Shown here: piece by piece, positions 1 through 7,952 of the stretch | Numbering within the stretch: position 1 is the first letter of the stretch | Layout: each line of letters starts with the position of its first letter | Source: Spirochaetales bacterium | GTDB taxonomy: Bacteria; Spirochaetota; Spirochaetia; Treponematales; UBA12059 | Assembly (NCBI GenBank): GCA_016928955.1 | Contig: JAFGJV010000058.1 | Location: 1 to 63,489, forward strand | Length of the DNA: 63,489 nucleotides | Direction: 5' to 3' | Position numbers and translations under genes: made by a program | Notes under the pieces: model-generated | Databases searched by the model: none | What the model saw: only the letters and a program-made list of their open reading frames with translations | Told to the model about the DNA's origin: nothing

Positions 1-183
1 GTAGCGGAGATGCCCCTGCTACGCCAAGCGGACGCGCCGCGCTTGCTTCTGCGCGATTTTCAACAAGGTTCGCGGCACTATGGAAGCTTTGTGGTGGCTG
101 GAGCCCCTGATGTACGGCCCCAATCGCGGCACAGCGCGATTTTGAGTGGTCAAAGACAAGCGCCGGGCGTCCATCGCGCGTAG
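1..183 (+). CDS. Possible C-terminal tail of an unknown gene (5' end outside window)
   Basis: Frame 1 is open from the first base to a TAG at 181-183, giving 60 codons. The translation does not resemble a family I recognise. Long open frames arise easily in GC-rich DNA, so this may be noise. If real, the gene ends eight bases before the preferred recQ start and overlaps the alternative GTG start. Confidence 0.3.
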   Translation, partial: VAEMPLLRQADAPRLLLRDFQQGSRHYGSFVVAGAPDVRPQSRHSAILSGQRQAPGVHRA

Positions 184-190
184 TAGTCAT

Positions 191-1684
191 ATGGATACAA
201 ACGATCCCCTGTCCAAACTCGCCGCGGACGTCTTTAGCGTGTCGTATCTCTTTCCCTACCAGAGGCTGGCCATGGAACATGTGCTTGACGCCTGTTCCGA
301 AAGCCACGATCAAGAACGGGAGCTCCTCGCGGGACAGATTGTCATCCTGCCTACCGGTTACGGGAAAAGCCTCTGCTTCCAGCTGCCCGCCCTGCTTCTG
401 GACGGCATAACGGTGGTCGTGTATCCGTTGGTCGGCCTCATGCAGGACCAAAAGCGCGGCCTTCAGGCCAGGGGCATAGCATCTGCACTCATCCAGGGCG
501 GGCAGGACGCAGCCGAGCGGGCCGATCAATTCAGGCTCCTGGAAAGCGGCGGTGCCAAAATAGCCATAACCAATCCGGAGGCTTTGTCCCTGGCCGGCGT
601 GCTGTCCAGGTTCAGGCGCTTAGGCGTTGCCCATCTGGTGGTGGACGAGGCCCACTGCGTGGCCGAATGGGGCGACACCTTCCGGCCGGCGTACCTTGGG
701 CTCGGAGCCAGCGCCGCCGCGCTGAATCCGGCCTACCTGAGCGCGTTCACGGCCACCGCCTCGCCCGCTATACTCGGCCGCGTGGCCGACGTCCTGTTCG
801 GAGAAAAGGCATACACGGTGGCCATGGGCCTGCCCGACCGCCCAAATATCAGGTACGCCGTCAGGCTGACCCTGTCGCCCCTGCATGAGATCAGGGCGGC
901 CGTGCAGACCCTGCCTCGGCCGTTGATCGTGTTCTCCGCCTCTAGGCCGGGCGTGGAGACCCTGGCCGAGGACCTGTCCATGTCCGAAGCCCCGGGCACG
1001 GTGCGCTTCTACCACGCCGGCCTGTCCAAACCCGAGCGACTGTCCGTGGAAGCATGGTTTTACTCGGCCAGGAACGCCGTGATGTGCGCGACCTGCGCAT
1101 ACGGGCTTGGCATGGATAAGCCGGACATACGAAGCGTGGTACACGCGGGGACCCCGGCGTCGGTTGAAGCATACCTGCAGGAATCAGGGCGGGCGGGACG
1201 GGACGGGCTGCCAGCATGGGCCCTTCTTGTCGACACGCCCATAAAAACGAGCCGCGCAACGGCCCCGCCCGGCTCAAGCTCACACGCCGAGGCCAGGAGC
1301 CTGGCCATGCGCCGTTACGCCCTGGCGCCCGGCTGCAGGCGCCGCTACCTCCTGTCCGCCCTGGACTCCCCCGGCGCGGCCGACTGCGCTTGTTCCGGTT
1401 GCGATCGCTGTGACCGCCTGGATTCGGATACGCCTTCGGGCTGGCCGGAACTGAACGGGGCCATTGCTCGGCATCCGCGCCGCCTGGACAAGGCTGCTGC
1501 GGTCGCCTTCCTTAAAGATACCGGCCAGCGCTCAGCCGGCGCCGGCACCCTGGCTGCTTGGGCTGACGACGAGGTCACCGAGGCACTGAGCGTCGCCTGT
1601 TCATGCGGCTGGATACGGGAACGGGTTGCCGGCCCCTGGAAGGGGCGGCTGTCGGCTGGCCGGGGGGTGCATGCACTGGCCTGA
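191..1684 (+). CDS. recQ: RecQ-family ATP-dependent DNA helicase, short form
   Basis: A superfamily 2 3'-5' DNA helicase of the RecQ family, expected to act in recombination and fork repair. Numbering from the ATG at 191: Walker A PTGYGKS at about 54-60, DEAHC at about 152-156, FTATAS motif III, and the motif VI QESGRAGRDG in the second RecA lobe. A zinc-binding cysteine cluster (GCRRRY...CACSGCDRC) follows. At about 497 residues it is shorter than the roughly 600-residue E. coli enzyme: the RQC winged helix looks reduced and no HRDC domain is visible. A GTG at 146 would add 15 residues, but these overlap the upstream open frame, so 191 is preferred. Neither start has a strong ribosome site. 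Confidence 0.85.
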   Translation: MDTNDPLSKLAADVFSVSYLFPYQRLAMEHVLDACSESHDQERELLAGQIVILPTGYGKSLCFQLPALLLDGITVVVYPLVGLMQDQKRGLQARGIASALIQGGQDAAERADQFRLLESGGAKIAITNPEALSLAGVLSRFRRLGVAHLVVDEAHCVAEWGDTFRPAYLGLGASAAALNPAYLSAFTATASPAILGRVADVLFGEKAYTVAMGLPDRPNIRYAVRLTLSPLHEIRAAVQTLPRPLIVFSASRPGVETLAEDLSMSEAPGTVRFYHAGLSKPERLSVEAWFYSARNAVMCATCAYGLGMDKPDIRSVVHAGTPASVEAYLQESGRAGRDGLPAWALLVDTPIKTSRATAPPGSSSHAEARSLAMRRYALAPGCRRRYLLSALDSPGAADCACSGCDRCDRLDSDTPSGWPELNGAIARHPRRLDKAAAVAFLKDTGQRSAGAGTLAAWADDEVTEALSVACSCGWIRERVAGPWKGRLSAGRGVHALA

Positions 1685-1724
1685 GCGCAGGCGCCGGGAA
1701 AGTCTCGAACGTGGGCCGGGAATT

Positions 1725-1982
1725 TTACAGCGGGAAGTTGTCCTCTTCGTCGTCGGCTTCGTCCTGGTCGGCAGGAGCCTGCTCGGGCGGCGCGTGGGCG
1801 ACTCTCTTGCTCCGGAAAGACAGCGACCGGCGCTTCCTACCTTCCCTGGCCCAGGGATCGGCCAGGTTCCGGAACAGTATCCAAACGGCCACGAATATGG
1901 CCAGGGTAAGCAGTACTTCCCAGCGGCCCATGACCTCCCAGGCCAGACGCAACCTGTCCGCTATTCCCGATTCAGCCTGCAT
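1725..1982 (-). CDS. Small single-span membrane protein next to the PilZ gene
   Basis: An 85-residue protein I do not recognise. One hydrophobic segment (about residues 20-38) is followed by a basic stretch (REGRKRRS) and a very acidic tail ending DEEDNFPL, so an inner-membrane anchor with a cytoplasmic charged tail is likely. It starts 29 bases after the stop of the PilZ gene on the same strand and probably shares its transcript. Pairing of a PilZ receptor with a small membrane partner is plausible but is inference only. Confidence 0.6.
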   Translation of the reverse strand: MQAESGIADRLRLAWEVMGRWEVLLTLAIFVAVWILFRNLADPWAREGRKRRSLSFRSKRVAHAPPEQAPADQDEADDEEDNFPL

Positions 1983-2011
1983 GACATACCCCCGCGCGAA
2001 CCGCGCCGCCG

Positions 2012-3244
2012 TTAACCCGAGTAGACGGTCTCGTCGCTTGGCATGCTCGACGAGCGGTCCGCGTACAGAAGCTCCCTGAGCGCGGCCATGCCGCCCTCAT
2101 CCAGGCCGAGGAAGGAAACGCCGTAGTACTCGTTTTCCCTGTCCTCAAAACGCCGCACCACCCTGCCCTTGCACAGCAAATCCAGGCTCGGCGCCCGTAT
2201 GCCAAGGTCAAGCACGGCAGCCTGTTTGAGCTTGACCGGATAGCTGGACTTGGGCAGGACGAACAGGCAGCCAGACGCCGAGAAGTCCAGCACGTGGGGG
2301 CGGTGCGGCTCGGGTTTCCCCTTGCCGTCGCCCTTGAAGTATCCTTGTTCCTTGAGCTTCCAGGCCAGGGCCCTGGCGAATTCCCAGGCAAAATCAACGG
2401 CCCGGAAATCCAGGCACACTTTCTTGCTCTCGTCGTTCATGATGTACACATACCCTATGACGTACTGGTAATAGAGCATGGGACAATACACTTCCGACAC
2501 CACGCCGGCCTGGGCCTTCTCAGCCCGGTTCTTCTCCAGGGTTGACCCTTCCAGGAAGATGGACGGGCCTTCGTACGCGTCGGCCATGGCCTGGGTGACG
2601 ATCCTGCCCTCCGGGTAGGGATCGGTGGGCGGCAGGTTGCTTTTGGTGCTGGCCACCAGGAGGACTCTCCCGAGCCGCGTGATGATTTTCTCCTCCAGCG
2701 TCGAGGGCGCTCGTTTGGGCCCGAACATGATGACGCCCGCCTGGCTGTATTTTGCCGTGGCCTTGGCCTGGAAGCTGGCCAGGAGACCGTTCAGGCTGGA
2801 CAGGTCAAAGCCTTCCTTGGGTTCGGGCAGCTCGAGCTCGAGGTACTCGGTCGACTCGGGCACGGTCATGTGGACATGGTCGTTCTGCAGGTAAAATTCC
2901 AGGGCAAGACCCTTGGGCGGGGCGACCCTAACGGCCTTGCGCTGGGGCGCTTTCAGCAGGCGCTCGGGCAGGGCAAGGTGCAGACGGCGGCCGTCCACCC
3001 GGATCACCTTGGACGAAAAGGCCAGGCGCTGCCCCTGGTAGCCAAGCGATGCCGTGACCTCCTCCCAGGAGGCAAAAGGGTTTGGGCCTACGTCGGTCGT
3101 TTCCAGGACCACCACATCCTTGTCAAAGGACGTGATGACGCACCTGGCTGACTTGCCGGGCCCGAAAAGCGACACCGCTCCCTTGGACCTCATCAGCTGG
3201 TTCAGGAGGAATTCTTTCTCTATGAACGTTATGGAATTGGTCAT
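2012..3244 (-). CDS. PilZ protein with a GAF-like insertion (paralogue A)
   Basis: A 410-residue predicted cyclic-di-GMP receptor. The N-terminal 95 or so residues look like the beta-barrel that precedes PilZ in YcgR-type proteins. The PilZ signature is present but split: R102-x3-R106 (in QRKAVR) and D320-x-S322-x2-G325 (in LDFSASG) are about 218 residues apart instead of the usual few tens. Between them, about residues 165-300 read like a GAF domain (EVYCPMLYYQYVIGYVYIMN, then a helix with FARALAWKL). The family may correspond to the spirochaetal DUF1577 group, from memory. The ATG at 3244 is chosen because an extended -10 promoter lies just upstream and paralogue B starts at the equivalent residue. 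Upstream in-frame codons overlap the promoter. Confidence 0.8.
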   Translation of the reverse strand: MTNSITFIEKEFLLNQLMRSKGAVSLFGPGKSARCVITSFDKDVVVLETTDVGPNPFASWEEVTASLGYQGQRLAFSSKVIRVDGRRLHLALPERLLKAPQRKAVRVAPPKGLALEFYLQNDHVHMTVPESTEYLELELPEPKEGFDLSSLNGLLASFQAKATAKYSQAGVIMFGPKRAPSTLEEKIITRLGRVLLVASTKSNLPPTDPYPEGRIVTQAMADAYEGPSIFLEGSTLEKNRAEKAQAGVVSEVYCPMLYYQYVIGYVYIMNDESKKVCLDFRAVDFAWEFARALAWKLKEQGYFKGDGKGKPEPHRPHVLDFSASGCLFVLPKSSYPVKLKQAAVLDLGIRAPSLDLLCKGRVVRRFEDRENEYYGVSFLGLDEGGMAALRELLYADRSSSMPSDETVYSG

Positions 3245-3263
3245 GTCCCTGTCCCGCCCGGTA

Positions 3264-3272
3264 ATTATAGCA
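3264..3272 (-). promoter_or_regulatory. Extended -10 promoter of PilZ paralogue A
   Basis: Read on the minus strand the element is TGCTATAAT: a perfect TATAAT with the TGn extension. No good -35 hexamer is visible 16-18 bases upstream, which fits an extended -10 promoter. It lies 20 bases before the ATG at 3244. Confidence 0.6.
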
Positions 3273-3420
3273 TGCCCACGCGCCGCGCGGCACCAAAACC
3301 GCCCGCTTGGGCCAAACGGAGCCACAAAAAACACCAGTTTTAAGGAACCTCTAAAAACCCCATGGTTATTAGATGTTCCCAAAACAACCAGTCGCGGGGG
3401 GAATCGAGGGCGTTCCGGCC

Positions 3421-3450
3421 TTGCCAAGCAGGCCGCCCATCCCCTAGTAT
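3421..3450 (+). promoter_or_regulatory. Candidate sigma-70 promoter of the pgi operon
   Basis: TTGCCA at 3421-3426 and TAGTAT at 3445-3450 with an 18-base spacer, 65 bases before the pgi start. It matches 5/6 and 4/6 consensus positions. The same TAGTAT -10 occurs before mraZ. Confidence 0.45.
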
Positions 3451-3515
3451 TCCCGTATCGAAACGACACAGTATGGGCGCTGGCTGACGAGCGGAGCCCT
3501 CAAGGCAGGTACGCT

Positions 3516-5096
3516 ATGAACGCATATAGCCGCATAGACAGATGCCGGGCATGGCCGGCACTAAAGGCAAAGCAGGCGGAAAACCTCAGATTGGCCCTTG
3601 GGCCCGAGCGCGTGTCCAGGCGCCTGGTGCCGGCCGGCGCCGGCCTGCGTTATTCCTGGGGGGCCATGGACGTGGACGACGAAACCGTGACCCTCCTGGC
3701 CGACGCGGCCAACGAGCTTGGCCTAGTCGCGCAGTACAGGGAACTGGCGTCCGGGGCCGTAATGAACTCAGGAGAGCGTCGCATGGTCCTCCACCACGCG
3801 CTCAGGGGCCAGCCGGCAGGCGCCGCGGTCAAGGACGGCAGGGATTTCCGCGCCTTCTATGAAGCCCAGCGTGCCCGGTTCTCCGCCTTTGCCGACGCCG
3901 TCCGCTCGGGCGCCATCCGGGGCTCCACGGGCAAACGCTTCACCAGGGTCGTCCAGATAGGCATAGGCGGCTCGGATCTTGGCCCCCGAGCCCTGTATCT
4001 GGCGCTTGAGCAGTGGGCCAGGCAGCGGGGCGAGCTGGCCGTCCGCGCGTCGTTCATCAGCAATGTGGACCCTGACGACGCCAACGCCGTGCTGGCCGAC
4101 ACGGATCCGGAGACTACCCTCTTTATCCTGGTGTCCAAAAGCGGGACCACGCAGGAAACCTTAGCCAACGAGGCCCTGGTAAAATCCCGCCTTGGATCCG
4201 TTCCCGGCATGGACGCGTCCAAGCACCTGGTGGCCGTGACCAGCGAGACCAGCCCCCTGGCGGGCAATCCCGGGTACCTGGACTCGTTCTTCATAGACGA
4301 CTACATAGGCGGCCGGTACAGCGCCACCAGCGCGGTGGGCGGCGTGATTCTGTCCGTGGCCCTTGGTCCAAAAACCTTCTCTGCCATACTTGAAGGAGCG
4401 GCCGACGCCGACGCACTGGCCATGGAGCCGGACATCCTGAAAAACGCCGCCATGCTGGACGCCCTTCTGGGCGTGTTCCAGCGTGACGTCCTTGGCCGGC
4501 CAGCAACGGCCGTTTTGCCCTATTCCCAGGCCCTGAGCCGGTTCCCCGCCCATCTCCAGCAACTGGACATGGAATCCAACGGCAAGTCCGTGGACCGCTC
4601 GGCCGGGCGCGTTGATATTCCCACGGGGCCCATTGTGTTCGGCGAGCCGGGCACCAACGGACAGCATTCCTTCTACCAGCTCCTGCACCAGGGTACCGAC
4701 GTGGTTCCCCTCCAGTTTATAGGCTTTGAGGAAAATCAGACCGCCCCCGATCCCCAGTTCGAGGGCTCCACGGCCAGGCGCAAGCTGAACGCCAACCTGG
4801 TCGCCCAGATCGTCGCCTTTGCCAAAGGCCAGGACGACCAGGATCCCAACAGAAACTTCCCAGGCGGCCGCCCCTCGACCCTCCTTGTGGGCAAGATGCT
4901 CGATCCGGCGGCTCTTGGGGCGCTCCTGGCCCATTACGAGAACAAGGTCATGTTCCAGGGCTTCTGCTGGAACCTCAATTCTTTTGACCAGGAGGGCGTC
5001 CAGCTGGGCAAGGTCCTGACCAAAAAGGTGCTCGCTGACGGCGGCCCCGCCGACCCGACCCTTGCCGCCTATGCCCGGCTTCTGGGCCTGTCATGA
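3516..5096 (+). CDS. pgi: Glucose-6-phosphate isomerase
   Basis: Interconverts glucose-6-phosphate and fructose-6-phosphate in the cytosol, feeding glycolysis and amino-sugar synthesis for the wall. Family signatures are present: GGSDLGPRALYLAL, SKSGTTQETLAN and GTNGQHSFYQLLHQG. The product is 526 residues, within the family range (E. coli has 549). The open frame continues far upstream to 3054, but that part is antisense to the PilZ gene; the ATG at 3516 has an AAGGCAGG ribosome site and follows a candidate promoter. It overlaps murG by ATGA and opens the six-gene pgi operon. Confidence 0.92.
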   Translation: MNAYSRIDRCRAWPALKAKQAENLRLALGPERVSRRLVPAGAGLRYSWGAMDVDDETVTLLADAANELGLVAQYRELASGAVMNSGERRMVLHHALRGQPAGAAVKDGRDFRAFYEAQRARFSAFADAVRSGAIRGSTGKRFTRVVQIGIGGSDLGPRALYLALEQWARQRGELAVRASFISNVDPDDANAVLADTDPETTLFILVSKSGTTQETLANEALVKSRLGSVPGMDASKHLVAVTSETSPLAGNPGYLDSFFIDDYIGGRYSATSAVGGVILSVALGPKTFSAILEGAADADALAMEPDILKNAAMLDALLGVFQRDVLGRPATAVLPYSQALSRFPAHLQQLDMESNGKSVDRSAGRVDIPTGPIVFGEPGTNGQHSFYQLLHQGTDVVPLQFIGFEENQTAPDPQFEGSTARRKLNANLVAQIVAFAKGQDDQDPNRNFPGGRPSTLLVGKMLDPAALGALLAHYENKVMFQGFCWNLNSFDQEGVQLGKVLTKKVLADGGPADPTLAAYARLLGLS

Positions 5097-6217
5097 GCAT
5101 GGACAAACCCTGCATAGCCTTTACCGGGGGCGGCACCGGCGGGCACGTATACCCGGGCCTGGCCATCATAGAGCGCTTGCGTGAGCGTTGGGACGGCCGG
5201 ATCGTGTGGATAGGCTCAGGCAAGGCCGTTGAGCGCGACGCTGTCAGGGCGGCCGGCATAGAGTTCTACTCGGTACCCTCGGGCAAGCTCAGGCGCTCAC
5301 TGTCCCCCCGCAACCTGGTTGACGTGTTCAAGGTGGCCGCCGGCTACGTGGCAGCCCGGAGCACGCTCAGGGCGCTCGGGCCGCTCATCCTGTTCTCCAA
5401 GGGCGGCTACGTGAGCGTACCTCCCTGCCTGGCTGCCCACCGCTTGGGCATACCCGTGTTCACCCACGAATCCGACGTATCCCCCGGGCTGGCCACCCGC
5501 CTGAACTCCCGTTGGGCGGAACGTATCGTGCTCAGCTGGGAGGCAAGCCTTGCGTTTTTGGACGACGCCAGAAAAAAGCGAGCCGTGGTCATGGGCAATC
5601 CCGTGCGCTCGGCCGTTGGCTCGGGCAACGCCGGACGCGGAAAGGCCTGGCTGGGCGTCAAGCCCGACCTGCCCCTGGTACTGGTCATGGGCGGCAGCCA
5701 GGGCGCGCGCGAGGTGAACGACCTGGTGGCGGGTGCCCTGCCCTTGCTCGGCGGCTCGGTCGCCTTTGCCCACCAGCTTGGGGCGGGCAACCCGCCGGCG
5801 GCGCCAAACGGCCCCACCTACCGCTCCTTCGAGTTCGTCCACGGAGAATTGCCGGACCTGTACGCGGCCGCGGATATAGTCGTTGGTAGGGCCGGGGCCG
5901 GCATCGTGTGGGAGAGCTCGGCGGCCGGAAAGCCCATGATACTGGTTCCTCTCGTTAAGGGCAGCCGCGGCGACCAGGTAGAAAACGCGCGGCTTTTGTC
6001 CGATGCCGGCGGGGCCATCACCCTGACGGGCGCCGACGCCACGGCGGAGCGCCTGGCCGGGGAAATCAGGCAACTGGCGACCGACCCCGACAAGCGGGCT
6101 CACATGGCGCGGGCGGCTGCCGCGGTGGCCCCTCCCGACGCCGCTTCGGCCATAGCCAACCTGATCCTGGAACGGGCCGCGGCTCGGCTGGCCCAGACGG
6201 GGGAGGACGCCCGATGA
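5093..6217 (+). CDS. murG: UDP-GlcNAc:lipid I N-acetylglucosaminyltransferase MurG
   Basis: Makes lipid II on the inner face of the cytoplasmic membrane by adding GlcNAc to lipid I, the product of MraY. The N-terminal glycine-rich loop GGTGGHVYPGLAI and the C-terminal donor-binding stretch VVGRAGAGIVWESSAAGKPMILVPL are clear. The length (374) is normal. The start overlaps the pgi stop by four bases. In many bacteria murG sits inside the division cluster; here that cluster (49-57 kb) lacks it and murG is coupled to pgi instead. Confidence 0.93.
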   Translation: MSMDKPCIAFTGGGTGGHVYPGLAIIERLRERWDGRIVWIGSGKAVERDAVRAAGIEFYSVPSGKLRRSLSPRNLVDVFKVAAGYVAARSTLRALGPLILFSKGGYVSVPPCLAAHRLGIPVFTHESDVSPGLATRLNSRWAERIVLSWEASLAFLDDARKKRAVVMGNPVRSAVGSGNAGRGKAWLGVKPDLPLVLVMGGSQGAREVNDLVAGALPLLGGSVAFAHQLGAGNPPAAPNGPTYRSFEFVHGELPDLYAAADIVVGRAGAGIVWESSAAGKPMILVPLVKGSRGDQVENARLLSDAGGAITLTGADATAERLAGEIRQLATDPDKRAHMARAAAAVAPPDAASAIANLILERAAARLAQTGEDAR

Positions 6218-6687
6218 ATACCCTGGACTTTGTGTTCGCGGCCATCGTGCTGGTGGCGGCGCTCCGCTGTTTTTTCCGCGGCATCATAGAGGAAGTCATG
6301 TCGGCGGCCGCCCTGGTTGGAGGCCTCCTGGCCGGCGTGCTCCTGTACCGCCCCGTCAGCGCGTGGGTGGGCGGGCTTTTGGGCCTGGACGGCTTTTGGG
6401 CGGCCTTGCTGGGTTTTGCCATCAGCTTCATAGCCGTATTCGTGGCCGTCAAGCTGCTGGAAAGCTCCCTGAGGACCATCCTGGACAAGCTGGAGCTTGA
6501 GTCTCTGGACAGGGGCCTGGGGCTGCTCTTTGGCGCGCTGGAGGGCGTGGTTGTCGTGGCCATCATCCTGATAGCCCTCCGCTACCAGCCCCTCTTTGAC
6601 GTAAAGGAGCTCCTTGACGGCAGTGCCGTGGCAGGTATCCTCATGCCCATTATCGTGGAGCGGCTGCCCGGCCCGGGAGCCGGCTGA
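6214..6687 (+). CDS. CvpA-family membrane protein
   Basis: A 157-residue polytopic membrane protein with about four hydrophobic segments (roughly residues 2-22, 28-48, 62-85 and 105-127) and the family-like N-terminal pattern of a helix followed by RCFFRGIIEEV. CvpA-type proteins are needed for colicin V production in E. coli and have been linked to envelope homeostasis; the molecular role is not settled. It overlaps murG by ATGA and precedes holB by two bases. Confidence 0.75.
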   Translation: MNTLDFVFAAIVLVAALRCFFRGIIEEVMSAAALVGGLLAGVLLYRPVSAWVGGLLGLDGFWAALLGFAISFIAVFVAVKLLESSLRTILDKLELESLDRGLGLLFGALEGVVVVAIILIALRYQPLFDVKELLDGSAVAGILMPIIVERLPGPGAG

Positions 6688-6689
6688 CC

Positions 6690-7952
6690 ATGTTCGAAAA
6701 CGTCATAGGCCAGGACGACGCCGTAGGCATGCTCAAAGCCGATCTTGGCGCTTCCGGCCTGCCGCCGTCCATGCTCTTTGAGGGACCGCGCCTCTCCGCC
6801 AAGGCAAGCGCCGCCCTGGAACTGGGCCGGGTCCTGTCCTGCGCCAATGGCGCCGCCTGGAACTGTTCGTGCCCCGACTGCGCTCGCCACCGCTCTCTGT
6901 CCCACCCGGACATGTTGCTGTTCGGTCCCAAAAACCTCTGGCAGGAAGCCGCGACCGGGGCCGAACTCTTGTCCAGGTCGCCCGGAACGGCGTCCAGGTA
7001 CTTTTTTGTACGCGCGGTCCGCAAGCTGACCCGGCGTTTCGACGCTGCCCTGTACGCGGACGAGGAAGGCCGCCTGTCCAAGGCCCTGCCGCTGGTCCGC
7101 TCCCTGCTGGAAGGCTCGGATGCCTGTCTTCCGGGCTCCTCAACCGACGACGAGGCGGCCAAAGAGGCGCACAAGCTCCTTTCCACCTACGGGAAACTCC
7201 ACGAGCTCCTTCCTGACTCAACCCCCGTGTTTCAGATCCGTGCCATGGAGGCGTGGGCCCGCCAGACGCCCATGGGCAGGGCCAAGATCGTCATCCTGGA
7301 GCACGCCGACCGCATGCTGGACGCGTCGCGGAACGCCCTCCTGAAAATCCTTGAGGAAGCGCCGCCGCGCACCACTTTTGTGCTGACCTCGTCCCGACGC
7401 CAGGCGCTCATACCGACCATCCTGTCCAGGGTGCGGCCATACCGTTTCCGGGCCCGCTCGCAGGGTGCGGCCACGGCCGTGCTCGAGCGCGTGTTCAGGT
7501 GGTCGGACCCGGGTGCGCGTTCCGTGGAGAATTTCCTGGACCGCTACCGGCCGGAATCTGCCGGCCACCTATCCGCGGCCGCCGTGGAGTTCGCGTCTGC
7601 CCTGCTTGGCGAATGGTCTTCCAGGTTCGGCGGCGACCCGGCCATGGACCGGGCGGCATCCGACGCGGAGGGGGGCGTGCGGACGGCGCTGGCCAAGGCG
7701 GCTGCCGCCTCGTCCAACTTCGGCGCCGGCGACGACGCCCAGGCATGGTCGTTCCCGGCTTTCCTGGACGAGGCTGGCTCGGTTTTTGCCCGCCTCCTGC
7801 GGGAGGCCGACTCGGCCGAACCGAGCATGAGGGCCGCCGAGCGCTGGGCGGAATTGTCTCGCGACGCGATACAGCGGCACACGTTTTTCAACCTCAACCC
7901 GGTGGCCGTGGCCGAGCGCCTGGCGGCCGCCATGATAGCGGATCGTCCATGA
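6690..7952 (+). CDS. holB: DNA polymerase III delta' subunit-like protein
   Basis: A clamp-loader AAA+ subunit of the delta'/HolB type. It begins FENVIGQDDAV, has a zinc-binding cysteine set (C-x7-C-x-C-x2-C within CANGAAWNCSCPDC), the sensor-region ILEHADRMLDASRNALLKILEEAPPRTTFVLTS, and an SRV sequence at the sensor 2 side. The P-loop position reads GPRLSAKAS rather than GxxGxGKT, so ATP binding is not expected; this is normal for delta'. At 420 residues it is longer than the 334-residue E. coli protein, with an insertion at about 85-150. Its stop overlaps the sensor kinase start by four bases. Confidence 0.85.
   Translation: MFENVIGQDDAVGMLKADLGASGLPPSMLFEGPRLSAKASAALELGRVLSCANGAAWNCSCPDCARHRSLSHPDMLLFGPKNLWQEAATGAELLSRSPGTASRYFFVRAVRKLTRRFDAALYADEEGRLSKALPLVRSLLEGSDACLPGSSTDDEAAKEAHKLLSTYGKLHELLPDSTPVFQIRAMEAWARQTPMGRAKIVILEHADRMLDASRNALLKILEEAPPRTTFVLTSSRRQALIPTILSRVRPYRFRARSQGAATAVLERVFRWSDPGARSVENFLDRYRPESAGHLSAAAVEFASALLGEWSSRFGGDPAMDRAASDAEGGVRTALAKAAAASSNFGAGDDAQAWSFPAFLDEAGSVFARLLREADSAEPSMRAAERWAELSRDAIQRHTFFNLNPVAVAERLAAAMIADRP

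Noticed and set aside
3054-3515. N-terminal extension of pgi in the same open frame
   Set aside because: It is antisense to the PilZ gene and its promoter, has no family resemblance, and the ATG at 3516 has a ribosome site.
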